Below are positions 40,169 through 49,100 of a stretch of DNA of 64,000 nucleotides, one piece after another. The notes beneath the pieces are model-generated. The model ran no database searches and was not told the DNA's origin. It saw only the letters and a list, made by a program, of their open reading frames with translations. The position numbers and the translations under genes were made by a program. Within the stretch, counting starts at the first letter, position 1. Each line of letters begins with the position of its first letter. Origin of the DNA: Corynebacterium glaucum (GTDB lineage Bacteria > Actinomycetota > Actinomycetes > Mycobacteriales > Mycobacteriaceae); assembly GCF_002287505.1 (NCBI RefSeq), contig NZ_CP019688.1, positions 682,001 through 746,000 of the forward strand. The letters run 5' to 3'.

Positions 40169-41567
40169 GGGCGGGGTGAAACCTTCTGCAGTAGTCGTGG
40201 GCGCCGGCCCGAACGGGTTGACGGCCGCCGCTCGACTCGCCGCCAGCGGGTGGAGGGTAGAAGTGCGTGAGCGCGCGAGCTCCGTCGGGGGCGCCGCCTC
40301 AACGCAGTTGCTTGACGACGCTTCGTTGCGCGACCTCGGCTCCGCCTGCCACCCCTTCGGCGCCGCCAGCCCCGCGTTCCGGGCGCTCCGGTTGGAGGAC
40401 TACGGCGTGCGGTGGCTGCGTGCGCCCTACGAGATGGCGCACCCGCTTGACGACGGTGCAGCGGCCGTGCTGGCGGGCTCGTTGGAAGCAACCGCGGCGG
40501 GGCTCGGTGCCGACGCCGACGCGTGGGCGCGGCTGCACCGGCCGATAGTGAGGCGTGTGGACGACGTGCTTGCCGACGCGCTAGCGCCGATGCCCCGCTG
40601 GCCCGACAACCCGCTGCTGCTGGCCCGGTTCGGCGCCCGGGGGTTGTGGCCGGCGACCGCGCTCGGGCGTGCGGCGTTTCGCACCGAGGAGGCACGCGCC
40701 TTGTTTGCGGGCAGCGCGACGCACGCGATCACGTCGCCGTCGAAGCCGCTCACCGGGGCGTTCGGACTGCTTTTCGGCGCGCTCGGGATGACTCGGGGTT
40801 GGCCGGTGGCCGAGGGTGGCTCGGGTGCGATCACGGCAGCGCTCCGCCGGATCGTCGAGGAACACGGCGGGGTAGTGCGCTGCGACGACGAGGTTCGCGA
40901 GATTCCTAACACGGACGCCGTCATTTTGAACCTCACCCCGGCGCAGGTGCTGCGCCTCCGCGACACTGCGCTGCCCGCCCGCCGCAGCCGGTCCATGCGC
41001 CGGTGGCGCTACGGGCCCGCGGTGCACAAGGTGGACTTCCTCCTCAACGCGCCGGTACCGTGGGCCGATGCGCGGGTGGGCCAAGCCGCTACGGTGCACG
41101 TGGGCGGCACGGCCGACGAGATCGTGCGCGCCGAAAAGGCGGTGGCTAGGGGAGTGCTGCCGGACCGGCCGTTCGTGATGGCGAGCCAGCAGTACGCCGC
41201 CGATCCGTCGCGCGGGCTGGTGCTGTGGACCTACGCACACGTGCCGCACGGCTACCGGGAGCGCTACCCCGGCGAGGTGGCGGAAACAATCACAGAGCAG
41301 ATCGAACGATTCGCGCCCGGCTTCAGCGCGGTGGTGAAACAAAGGATTGAGACGTCGCCGCAGGCGCTCGAGGAGTGGAACCCGAACCTGGTCGGCGGCG
41401 ATATCGCGGGCGGCGCGATGAGCGGGACGCAGATGCTGCTGCGCCAACCCCACCGCCTGAGAAGGGGGCTCTACCTCGCGTCGGCCTCGACGGCACCCGG
41501 GGCAGGCGTGCACGGCATGCCCGGCTGGTGGGCGGCGGAGGCGGCGCTGCGGGATTTCCCCGGCTAG
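40167..41567 (+). CDS. Phytoene-desaturase-like FAD-dependent oxidoreductase
   Basis: 466 residues. The N-terminal dinucleotide-binding motif SAVVVGAGPNGLTAAARLAA is followed by RASSVGGAASTQLL, and the C-terminal GAGVHGMPGWWAAEAALRDF closes the FAD site as in phytoene dehydrogenase-related proteins. It probably acts on a lipid or isoprenoid substrate, not identified. ATG 40167 overlaps the divergent start; an in-frame GTG at 40176 is also possible. A displaced end of the mycoredoxin gene follows directly. Confidence 0.8.
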   Translation: MGGVKPSAVVVGAGPNGLTAAARLAASGWRVEVRERASSVGGAASTQLLDDASLRDLGSACHPFGAASPAFRALRLEDYGVRWLRAPYEMAHPLDDGAAAVLAGSLEATAAGLGADADAWARLHRPIVRRVDDVLADALAPMPRWPDNPLLLARFGARGLWPATALGRAAFRTEEARALFAGSATHAITSPSKPLTGAFGLLFGALGMTRGWPVAEGGSGAITAALRRIVEEHGGVVRCDDEVREIPNTDAVILNLTPAQVLRLRDTALPARRSRSMRRWRYGPAVHKVDFLLNAPVPWADARVGQAATVHVGGTADEIVRAEKAVARGVLPDRPFVMASQQYAADPSRGLVLWTYAHVPHGYRERYPGEVAETITEQIERFAPGFSAVVKQRIETSPQALEEWNPNLVGGDIAGGAMSGTQMLLRQPHRLRRGLYLASASTAPGAGVHGMPGWWAAEAALRDFPG

Positions 41568-41570
41568 GGG

Positions 41571-41646
41571 CTACTCCTCGCCGGTCAGCTCGCGCAGCTT
41601 CGCGCGCACGGCGGAAGCCTCCGGGTTGGTTTCGTGGGTGCCGTCG
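41571..41646 (-). repeat. Displaced 3' end of the mycoredoxin gene (left copy of direct repeat)
   Basis: 41574-41646 matches 43827-43899 with one mismatch (GGCGG for CGCGG), 73 bases at an offset of 2253. It encodes the reading-frame end VRAKLRELTGEE and a stop, lacking only the final Asp codon. Sequence identity stops exactly at 41646. Confidence 0.9.
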
Positions 41647-41777
41647 AAAATTGTCCCGATCTCGACGCCGATGCGCGAAGCTTGGACACGAGTGCCAACT
41701 GCAGGCTTAAATCTGTCATCGATTGGAGTGGTTTCGTCGAGCACTGATTCGTGGCACCCAACCGTGCTCGATCGCGG

Positions 41778-42362
41778 CTAATGTAGTAGCCCTTTAGCCA
41801 GCGCCTGCGCTGCAATATCGATGTCTGTCGAGTCGGGCAAATCTTTGGGACTGATCACCGCTGAAAGCGTAAGTCCTTGTAATACCGCGATGGTCAGGCC
41901 CGCAATGGTTTCCGCGTCGAGCGAACTCTTCTCATCCCGCTTCAAAGCGTCCACGATGGTTTCCCGCCATGCATTTAGCCCATTGGATTTGGCGTCCGTG
42001 GCTTCGAAAGCTTGCGGAGCCGTGAGCACAGTCGTGGATGCGAGAGAACGAAACTGCTCGTCGGATCTGAGTAGGGCAATGTATGTGCGAAACAACGAGG
42101 CGAGGAATTCTTCTCCGGATTCCTTCCCGAGTTCAGGGCTGAACAAGCGTGCGCCATAGTCTAACCAACCCCAATTCAACGCCTCAGTCAGCAGTGCTCG
42201 TTTGCTCCGGAAATGGTGATTCAATGCTCCCCTCGTCACTCCAGCGCGCTCGGCGATGCTCTCGAAGGTCGAGGCCTTCCAACCCACCTCGCCGAATGAC
42301 TGGAGGGCTGCCTGGAGTAGCGCTTCGCGCGTCTGAGCTGCTTCGGCCGCTGTTCTCTTCAT
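41778..42362 (-). CDS. TetR/AcrR family regulator of the inserted efflux cassette
   Basis: 194 residues from MKRTAAEAAQTREALLQAAL. The HTH lies at about residues 29-50 (FESIAERAGVTRGALNHHFR). The C-terminal half is the intact counterpart of the dead remnant at 17214-17519. ATG 42362 is preferred over the upstream in-frame ATG at 42401. It is divergent from an MFS exporter gene with a palindromic site between, so it most likely represses that exporter in the absence of ligand. Confidence 0.85.
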   Translation of the reverse strand: MKRTAAEAAQTREALLQAALQSFGEVGWKASTFESIAERAGVTRGALNHHFRSKRALLTEALNWGWLDYGARLFSPELGKESGEEFLASLFRTYIALLRSDEQFRSLASTTVLTAPQAFEATDAKSNGLNAWRETIVDALKRDEKSSLDAETIAGLTIAVLQGLTLSAVISPKDLPDSTDIDIAAQALAKGLLH

Positions 42363-42450
42363 GGAAACAGCATAAATCCGGTTCACGAGAACCTGGCTCA
42401 CCGTGTCAGTTCCAGCTCGATTTCATTGTGGATGTCGTGGTCTAGCAAGA

Positions 42451-42470
42451 TACATGTTAGTTTGTATGTA
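42451..42470. promoter_or_regulatory. Inverted repeat between tetR and MFS genes
   Basis: TACAT (42451-42455) and ATGTA (42466-42470) flank ten bases in the divergent promoter region. The arrangement fits a TetR operator. Confidence 0.4.
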
Positions 42471-42551
42471 AAACACAGCCGCACCAGACTCCGGTAGACC
42501 GTGAACCGGTCGCTAGGAGGATCTGACAGAACCGTAAGGGGATACGTACTC

Positions 42552-43748
42552 ATGACGAAACACCACCGCTCCAACTCCGCTGGAGGGACAACGCCTACGC
42601 GGGCGCTAATCGTGGGCTCCACCGCACTATTCACCGACATGTTGGTGCACGGGCTCGCAGTCCCAGTGCTTCCCCTTTTGCCCGCAGTTGTCGAGGAGGG
42701 CCCGGCGGCAACAGGCGTCTTGTTTTCCTCTTACGCAGTCGCGATGATCATTGCGACGTTGTTCGCTGGTCGGATGGTCGACCGATTGGGACCGAAAACA
42801 CCACTGCTATTAGGACTCGTTGGCCTGGCCGTTGCAACGATGCTGTTTGCAACCGGGGGTCCGTACTGGCTGCTGTTGGTCGCCCGCCTCGCACAGGGTC
42901 TTGCCGGAGGAATGTCCTGGGTAGCAGCGCTTTCACTGATCGCCGCAACCACCCCGTTTGAGAAACGGGGTCAGGCAATGGGGATAGCAATGTCCACCAT
43001 CACTCTCGGCGTGCTGATCGGCCCGCCCGTTGCCGGATTCCTGGTCGATCACTACGGCACCGCGGCACCGTTCCTCTTGGCGGCGGCGCTCGCACTTGCG
43101 GATGGCGTACTCAGGGTCGTTCTTATCGACGGCTCGCCCAAGGTTTCCGACGACCCCGGTGGCCCCGCTTCGGTCATGCGGGTTCCTGGTTCTCTCTCGA
43201 TTGTGTTGGCCATCGTTGTCGGTGCGGGAGTGCTTTCCGGAATTGAGCCGGTCCTCCCAGTCCACCTAGGGGCCACTGCCCAGACAGTCGGTTTGCTTTT
43301 CGGGTTGGCGTCACTCACCGCCATGGTTGCGAATCCCGTTGTCGGCTATCTGGTTCCGAAGGTGTCCTCGAAGGTATTGGTCGGAGGCGGAGTCGTTGCC
43401 GCCGCAGCATCCTTGCTTGTCATTGGATGGGCAAGCGCACTGTGGGGGGTGTGCATTGGAATGGCACTTCTCGGAGCTTCTTCGGCGTTGCTGCTTGCAC
43501 CTGCAACAACGCTAATTAGCGAGCAAGGGCTCCGTTCTGACCCTCCGACGCTTGGTGGTGCGTTCGCGCTCTACAACTTCGCTTATGCGGCGGGTCTGGC
43601 TGGCGGGCCCATGCTTACCGGGGTTGCCGTGCAACAGCTAGGGTTCTCGAGCGCGATGGCTGTGACCACGGGCGTGTTGGCAATCATCGGCTGCGCGAGC
43701 CTTTTCAAGCTGCCCAACCAGGGAGCCGGAACAATATCTCGAGACTGA
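42552..43748 (+). CDS. MFS multidrug efflux-type transporter
   Basis: 398 residues with 12 hydrophobic segments. The motif A-like loop reads FAGRMVDRLGPKTPLLLG, and motif C-like GVLIGPPVAGFLVDHYG lies in segment 5, the signature of drug/proton antiporters of the DHA1 family. The substrate is unknown. The ATG at 42552 gives the natural start MTKHHRSNSAGG. It is the cargo, with TetR, of the cassette bounded by the 73-base direct repeats. Confidence 0.85.
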   Translation: MTKHHRSNSAGGTTPTRALIVGSTALFTDMLVHGLAVPVLPLLPAVVEEGPAATGVLFSSYAVAMIIATLFAGRMVDRLGPKTPLLLGLVGLAVATMLFATGGPYWLLLVARLAQGLAGGMSWVAALSLIAATTPFEKRGQAMGIAMSTITLGVLIGPPVAGFLVDHYGTAAPFLLAAALALADGVLRVVLIDGSPKVSDDPGGPASVMRVPGSLSIVLAIVVGAGVLSGIEPVLPVHLGATAQTVGLLFGLASLTAMVANPVVGYLVPKVSSKVLVGGGVVAAAASLLVIGWASALWGVCIGMALLGASSALLLAPATTLISEQGLRSDPPTLGGAFALYNFAYAAGLAGGPMLTGVAVQQLGFSSAMAVTTGVLAIIGCASLFKLPNQGAGTISRD

Positions 43749-43820
43749 AGGCCCGGCGCGATTTAACCGCCGAGCTTTGGGGAAAGAAAGTTGGTGCCCG
43801 TCAAACACCGTTGACCGTAT

Positions 43821-43899
43821 CTAGTCCTCCTCGCCGGTCAGCTCGCGCAGCTTCGCGCGCACCGCGGAAGCCTCCGGGTTGGTTTCGTGGGTGCCGTCG
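43821..43899 (-). repeat. Functional 3' end of the mycoredoxin gene (right copy of direct repeat)
   Basis: 43827-43899 repeats 41574-41646. It supplies the C-terminus and stop of the present mycoredoxin gene, so the insertion left the gene intact. Confidence 0.9.
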
Positions 43900-44111
43900 G
43901 AGTACAGCACGGTCGGCACGACGCGGTTGCCGTCATTGACGCTCTCGATCCAGGCGTTGACATCGTCCATGCCCTCGGCCTCAACGTCGACCAGGTCGTA
44001 CGGGGTCTCGGTGCGGTCGAGGCGCTCGCGCAGCTTGCGGCAGAAGGGGCACCAGTCCGCCGCGAAGATGGTCACGTGTGCGTCGGTGCTTGGGGGAGTA
44101 GGCGCAGTCAT
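43821..44111 (-). CDS. mrx1: Mycoredoxin (glutaredoxin-like)
   Basis: 96 residues with a thioredoxin fold: VTIFAADWCPFCRKLRERLD carries the CPFC redox site, and NRVVPTVLYSDGTHETNPEA contains the cis-Pro loop. Mycoredoxins reduce mycothiol mixed disulfides in actinobacteria. Its ATG overlaps the folA stop by 4 bases (ATGA), so it is coupled to folA-thyA-cysQ. Its last 25 codons are the right-hand copy of a direct repeat that arose by insertion of the efflux cassette. Confidence 0.8.
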   Translation of the reverse strand: MTAPTPPSTDAHVTIFAADWCPFCRKLRERLDRTETPYDLVDVEAEGMDDVNAWIESVNDGNRVVPTVLYSDGTHETNPEASAVRAKLRELTGEED

Positions 44112-44593
44112 GCTTTCCTTTCAAAACGTTGGAACTTGTAGCGCAAGCCGGTAGTAGAGGTTTGCCATTCGCCGTCGGAGACGAGCTCGAACTCGTCGCC
44201 GATGCGTGGCGCGTAGACGGGAGTGGCGACGGCGGGTTCCAAGGTGGCGTCGATAAGCGTGCGTTCAATGACGTCGACCTCGTCGAGCGTTGCCTCGTAG
44301 AGCTGTCCGCCGCCGATGATCCACGCATCTGCCTCAAGGTCCGGCAAGTCGTGAGACACGTACGCGCCGTCAGACCACGCGCCGGGGGTGCGCGAGGAGA
44401 GCACGTGGTTCACGCGTCCTGGCAGCGGTTGAATCGGCAGGGCCTCCCACGTGCGGCGCCCCATGATGATGGGGTGGCCCATGGTGGTGTCTTTGAAGTG
44501 CTTGAGGTCTTCGGGCAGGTGCCAGGGCATGCCGACGCCGTCGCCGATCACTCCGTCGCGTGACTGCGCCCAGATCGAACCGAGTGTGGCCAT
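44108..44593 (-). CDS. folA: Dihydrofolate reductase
   Basis: 161 residues. It shows IGDGVGMPWHLPEDLKHFKD (substrate-binding region with Trp and Asp replaced by Glu-Asp order as in Gram-positives) and HPIIMGRRTWEALP (NADPH binding). It reduces dihydrofolate to tetrahydrofolate. It abuts thyA, whose stop overlaps its start, forming the usual thyA-folA pair. It contains a GCTTATCGACG copy as codons for Leu-Ile-Asp. Confidence 0.95.
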   Translation of the reverse strand: MATLGSIWAQSRDGVIGDGVGMPWHLPEDLKHFKDTTMGHPIIMGRRTWEALPIQPLPGRVNHVLSSRTPGAWSDGAYVSHDLPDLEADAWIIGGGQLYEATLDEVDVIERTLIDATLEPAVATPVYAPRIGDEFELVSDGEWQTSTTGLRYKFQRFERKA

Positions 44594-45393
44594 TAGACGG
44601 AGACTTTCGCCGTAATGGTCGGGTGCGGGTCGTAGCCGGTGACCTCGATGTCCTCAAAGGTGTAGTCGAAAATCGAGTCGGCCTTGCGCAGTTTGAGCTG
44701 CGGGTAGGGCCGCGCCTCGCGAGAGAGCTGCTCTTTGACCTGTTCAACGTGGTCGTTGTAGATGTGGCAATCGCCGCCAGTCCAGATCAGCTCGCCCACC
44801 TTCAAGCCAGCCTGCTGCGCGAACATGTGGGTCAACAGCGCATAGGACGCGATGTTGAACGGCACGCCGAGGAACATGTCGGCGGAGCGCTGGTACACCT
44901 GCATGGACAAGGTGCCATCGGCAACGTAGAGCTGAAACAGCAAGTGGCAGGGCATAAGCGCCATCTTGTCCAGTTCGGCAACGTTCCACGCGGACACGAG
45001 GATGCGGCGCGAGTCCGGGTTGGCGCGCAGCATCTCCACGGCCTGTTCGATCTGGTCGACGTGCTGGCCGTTCGGGGTCGGCCAGGAGCGCCACTGCACG
45101 CCGTAGACCGGGCCGAGCTCGCCGTCCTCATCCGCCCACTCGTTCCAGATCCGGACGTTGTTCTCCTGCAGCCAGCGCACGTTGGAATCGCCGCGCAGGA
45201 ACCACAGCAGCTCGCCGACGATCCCGTGGAAGTAGACCTTCTTCGTGGTCAGCAGCGGAAACGCCTCGGAGAGGTCGTAGCGGATCTGGCGGCCGAACAC
45301 GCTCCTGGTGCCGGTGCCGGTGCGGTCGCCCTTCGGGGTGCCGTGCTTTAAGACGTCTGCAAGCAACTCCTCGTACGGGGTGGGCACACTCAC
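44593..45393 (-). CDS. thyA: Thymidylate synthase
   Basis: 266 residues, the standard ThyA length. Motifs: [20 protein letters not shown], the active-site Cys in [13 protein letters not shown], and [20 protein letters not shown]. It makes dTMP from dUMP with methylene-tetrahydrofolate, generating the dihydrofolate that FolA recycles. It overlaps cysQ upstream and folA downstream by single bases, a tight operon. Confidence 0.95.
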   Translation of the reverse strand: MSVPTPYEELLADVLKHGTPKGDRTGTGTRSVFGRQIRYDLSEAFPLLTTKKVYFHGIVGELLWFLRGDSNVRWLQENNVRIWNEWADEDGELGPVYGVQWRSWPTPNGQHVDQIEQAVEMLRANPDSRRILVSAWNVAELDKMALMPCHLLFQLYVADGTLSMQVYQRSADMFLGVPFNIASYALLTHMFAQQAGLKVGELIWTGGDCHIYNDHVEQVKEQLSREARPYPQLKLRKADSIFDYTFEDIEVTGYDPHPTITAKVSV

Positions 45394-46166
45394 TAGTTGG
45401 AAACTCCTTCGTAGCTGCCGTGCTCGTCGTGGTAGCGCGCGCAGGCGGCCAGGATGTCCTCGGCAAGCTCGGGGCGGCAGATCAGTAGATCAGGAATATA
45501 GGTGTCCTCGTTGTTGTAGCGCAATTCCGAGCCGTCCAGGCGCGAGCAGTGCAGACCCGCGGCCATTGAAACACCCACGGGAGCGGCCTGATCCCACTCA
45601 TATTGACCACCGGCGTGAACGTACGCGTCGTAATCGCCGAGCAGCACGTGCATCGCCTTTGCGCCGGCGGAGCCGACCTGGGCAGTTTCAAAACCCAGCT
45701 CGCTTGCCACATACGCAGCGACAGCCGGGGGACGGTTGCGGCTCATCGCGATCTTGCCCGCGAACGGGCCGGAGACGTGGCGGACGTCGGAGGACTTGAA
45801 CACCACCCCGAGGTCCGGCAGGCCCACAGCCGCGTGGGTGGGCACGCCGTCTTCCACCAACGCCACGTGCACAGCCCAGTCTTGGCGACCGGTGGCAAAT
45901 TCCTTCGTGCCGTCAAGCGGGTCCACAATCCACACGCGATTGTTGCCCAAACGGCTGTGATCGTCCGCCGCTTCCTCGGAGAGGAATCCGTCGCCCGGAC
46001 GGTGCTGCTCAAGCACGCGTGCAATCCAGTTTTGCGCGAGGTCGTCGCCAGCTTCACCGAGTTCACGGCCGCGCAGGAGGCCAACACCGCGGATGCCTTT
46101 GAGAATCTCGCCGGTGCCTTGGGCGATGAGGTTGGTCAGCCGGGAATCAGAGTACTGGGCGCTCAT
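45393..46166 (-). CDS. cysQ: Inositol-monophosphatase-family phosphatase, CysQ-like
   Basis: 257 residues. The metal-binding site is seen in [10 protein letters not shown] and [15 protein letters not shown], and a C-terminal [19 protein letters not shown] stretch holds the second metal Asp. These features fit 3'(2'),5'-bisphosphate nucleotidase (CysQ), which removes the PAP by-product of sulfate activation; inositol phosphatase activity is also possible. It is the first gene of the thyA-folA-mrx operon. Confidence 0.8.
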   Translation of the reverse strand: MSAQYSDSRLTNLIAQGTGEILKGIRGVGLLRGRELGEAGDDLAQNWIARVLEQHRPGDGFLSEEAADDHSRLGNNRVWIVDPLDGTKEFATGRQDWAVHVALVEDGVPTHAAVGLPDLGVVFKSSDVRHVSGPFAGKIAMSRNRPPAVAAYVASELGFETAQVGSAGAKAMHVLLGDYDAYVHAGGQYEWDQAAPVGVSMAAGLHCSRLDGSELRYNNEDTYIPDLLICRPELAEDILAACARYHDEHGSYEGVSN

Positions 46167-46197
46167 GGTTCCAGACTCTACCGGCTAAAGTATGCCC

Positions 46198-49100
46198 ATG
46201 CCCCCTGAGAGTTCTTCCATCCTGAACCGGTTCCACCCGCAGGTGGCCACTTGGTTCGAGGAAGTCTTCCAGGCCCCGACCGCCGTGCAGGAGCAGGCGT
46301 GGCGCGCGATCTCGGAGGGAGAGAACTCTCTGGTGGTTGCGCCCACAGGCTCGGGCAAAACCCTCGCCGCGTTCTTGTGGTCGCTCAATTCGCTCGTGGA
46401 GCGCGCCGGCCAGCAGGCTTTGCCCATCGAGGGCTCAAGCTTATCGACGCACGGTGGAACGCGCGTCCTTTACATCTCTCCGCTCAAAGCACTCGGCGTC
46501 GACGTGGAGAATAACCTGCGCGCGCCTTTGTCCGGTATTGCACGCGTGGCGCGGCGCATGGATAAGGACATGCCGGATATCTCGGTGGCGGTGCGCTCCG
46601 GCGACACCCCCCAATCCGAGCGCAACCGGCAGCTGCGCAAGCCCCCGGACATCCTCATCACCACGCCCGAGTCCCTCTACCTCATGCTCACCTCCAAGGC
46701 GGCGGCCATTCTCAAGACCGTGGACACGGTGATTGTGGACGAGATCCACGCGCTCGCCGGCACGAAGCGCGGCGTGCACCTAGCGCTCTCCCTCGAGCGG
46801 CTGGAGCGTTTGGCAGGCAAGTTCCAACGCATCGGGTTGAGCGCGACCGTGCGCCCCTTGTCGACGGTGGCGAACTTCCTTGGGCCGCGCACCACCATCA
46901 TCAACCCGCCTACGGAGAAGAAATGGGAGCTCACCGTCCGCGTACCGGTGGACGACATGAGCGACCTGCCCGTGCCAGAAGACGCCTCCACCATCGGCGA
47001 GGCGATCATCGACGACAAGCTGTTCCTTGACGGGTCTCCAGGTGACGGGGCTCCAGGTGACGGCGCAGGATCCGCCGCGGAGCCGATAGCGCCGCCGATC
47101 GGGGCGTCGAAAAGCATCTGGCCCCACATTGAGCAAGCCGTATACGAGGAGGTGATGGCGCACCGCTCGACGATTGTGTTTGTGAACTCGCGCCGGACCG
47201 CAGAGCGGCTGACCAGCCAGATCAACGAACTGTGGGCGAAGGAGCACGACCCGGAGGCGCTGAGCGCGCCGACCAGGCGGCCGCCAGCGCAGCTGATGAA
47301 GCCGGTGGATACAGCGGGGCACGCCGCGACTGTGATCGCGCGTGCGCACCACGGCAGCGTGTCCAAAGAAGAACGCCTGCAAACCGAAACGATGCTGAAA
47401 GAGGGCACGCTGAAGGCCGTGATCTCCACGTCTTCACTGGAGCTGGGCATCGACATGGGTGCCGTTGACCTGGTGATTCAAGTGGAGGCGCCGCCGAGCG
47501 TCGCATCCGGTCTGCAGCGCGTGGGCCGCGCCGGACACTCCGTGGGCGCGGTTTCTGAGGGCACGTTCTATCCGAAGCACCGCTCAGATCTAGTGCAGAC
47601 CGCGGTGACCGTGCCGCGCATGCGCGCCGGGCTGATTGAGGAGCTGCACCCGCCGAAAAACCCGCTCGACGTGCTCGCGCAGCACACCGTGGCCGCGGTC
47701 GCGTTCGAGGACCTGGATGTGGACGAGTGGTACGAGACCGTCACCCGCGCTTGGCCGTACCGCGACCTGGCGCGAGATGTGTTCAACTCGGTGATCGACC
47801 TGGTCACCGGGGTCTACCCGTCGACGGACTTCGCAGAATTGCGCCCCCGCGCGATTCTGGAGGGCACCACCTTGAAGGCCCGACCCGGCGCACAGCGCGT
47901 CGCGGTGACCAACGCGGGCACCATCCCGGACCGCGGCATGTTCGGCGTGTTCCTCGTCGGCTCCGATGCGGAAGGCGGCGTACCCCGCCGCGTCGGCGAG
48001 CTGGACGAGGAGATGGTCTACGAGTCGCGCGTCGGCGACGTATTCACCCTCGGCGCGTCGAGCTGGCGCATCGAGAACATCACCCGCGACCAAGTGCAGG
48101 TTTCCCCCGCGCCGGGCCACACGGGGCGCTTGCCGTTCTGGACTGGTGACGCGCTTGGGAGGCCGTATGAGTTGGGGAAGGCGGTTGGGGAGTTTCGTCG
48201 ACAAGCAAGCGAAGCCCTCGATCCTTCCTTAGACGAGCGGGCCCGCAACAACCTGCTGGCCTACCTGGCCGAACAGGAGGAAGCGACCGGAATCCTGCCG
48301 GACGACACGACGCTGGTGCTCGAGCGCTTCACCGACGAGTTGGGGGACTGGCGCGTGGTGCTGCACACCCCGTTTGGCAAGGGTGTGAACGCCGCGTGGG
48401 CGCTGGCGACCGGTTGGCGAGTGGCGCAGGAGACCGGCATGGACGCCCAGGCGGTGGCGGGCGACGACGGCATTGTGCTGCGCCTGCCGCAAGGCGACAA
48501 GGAGCCGGACGCGTCGGTGTTCCTGTTTGATGCGGACGAGATCGCCGACATTGTGACTGAGCAGGTGGGCAACTCAGCGCTGTTCGCGTCCCGGTTCCGC
48601 GAGTGCGCAGCGCGTGCGCTGCTCTTGCCGCGGCGCAATCCGGGCAAGCGCGCGCCGCTGTGGCAGCAGCGACAGCGCGCGGAGCAGCTCTTGGACGTGG
48701 CGCGCAACTATCCGTCGTTTCCGATCATCCTGGAGACGGTGCGCGAGTGTCTGCAGGATGTGTACGACCTGCCTGCGCTTACCGAGGTGATGCAGCACCT
48801 GAACACGCGGCGGGTGCGCATCGCGGAGGTGACGACGGATCAGCCGAGCCCGTTCGCGTCATCGCTGCTGTTCAACTACACCGGCGCGTTCATGTACGAG
48901 GGCGATACGCCACTGGCGGAAAAACGCGCGGCGGCGCTGTCTTTGGATCCTTCGCTGCTGGCGAAACTCTTGGGCACGGTGGAGCTGCGCGAGCTGCTCG
49001 ACGCCGACGTGATCGCGGAGGTGGACCGCAACCTGCGGCGCGTGGGGCGCGCGGAGACATCCGAGCAGTTCGCGGACACGCTGCGCATCATCGGCCCGGT

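Noticed and set aside
44560-45351. Plus-strand open frame over thyA
   Set aside because: Antisense shadow; thyA motifs are complete on the minus strand.
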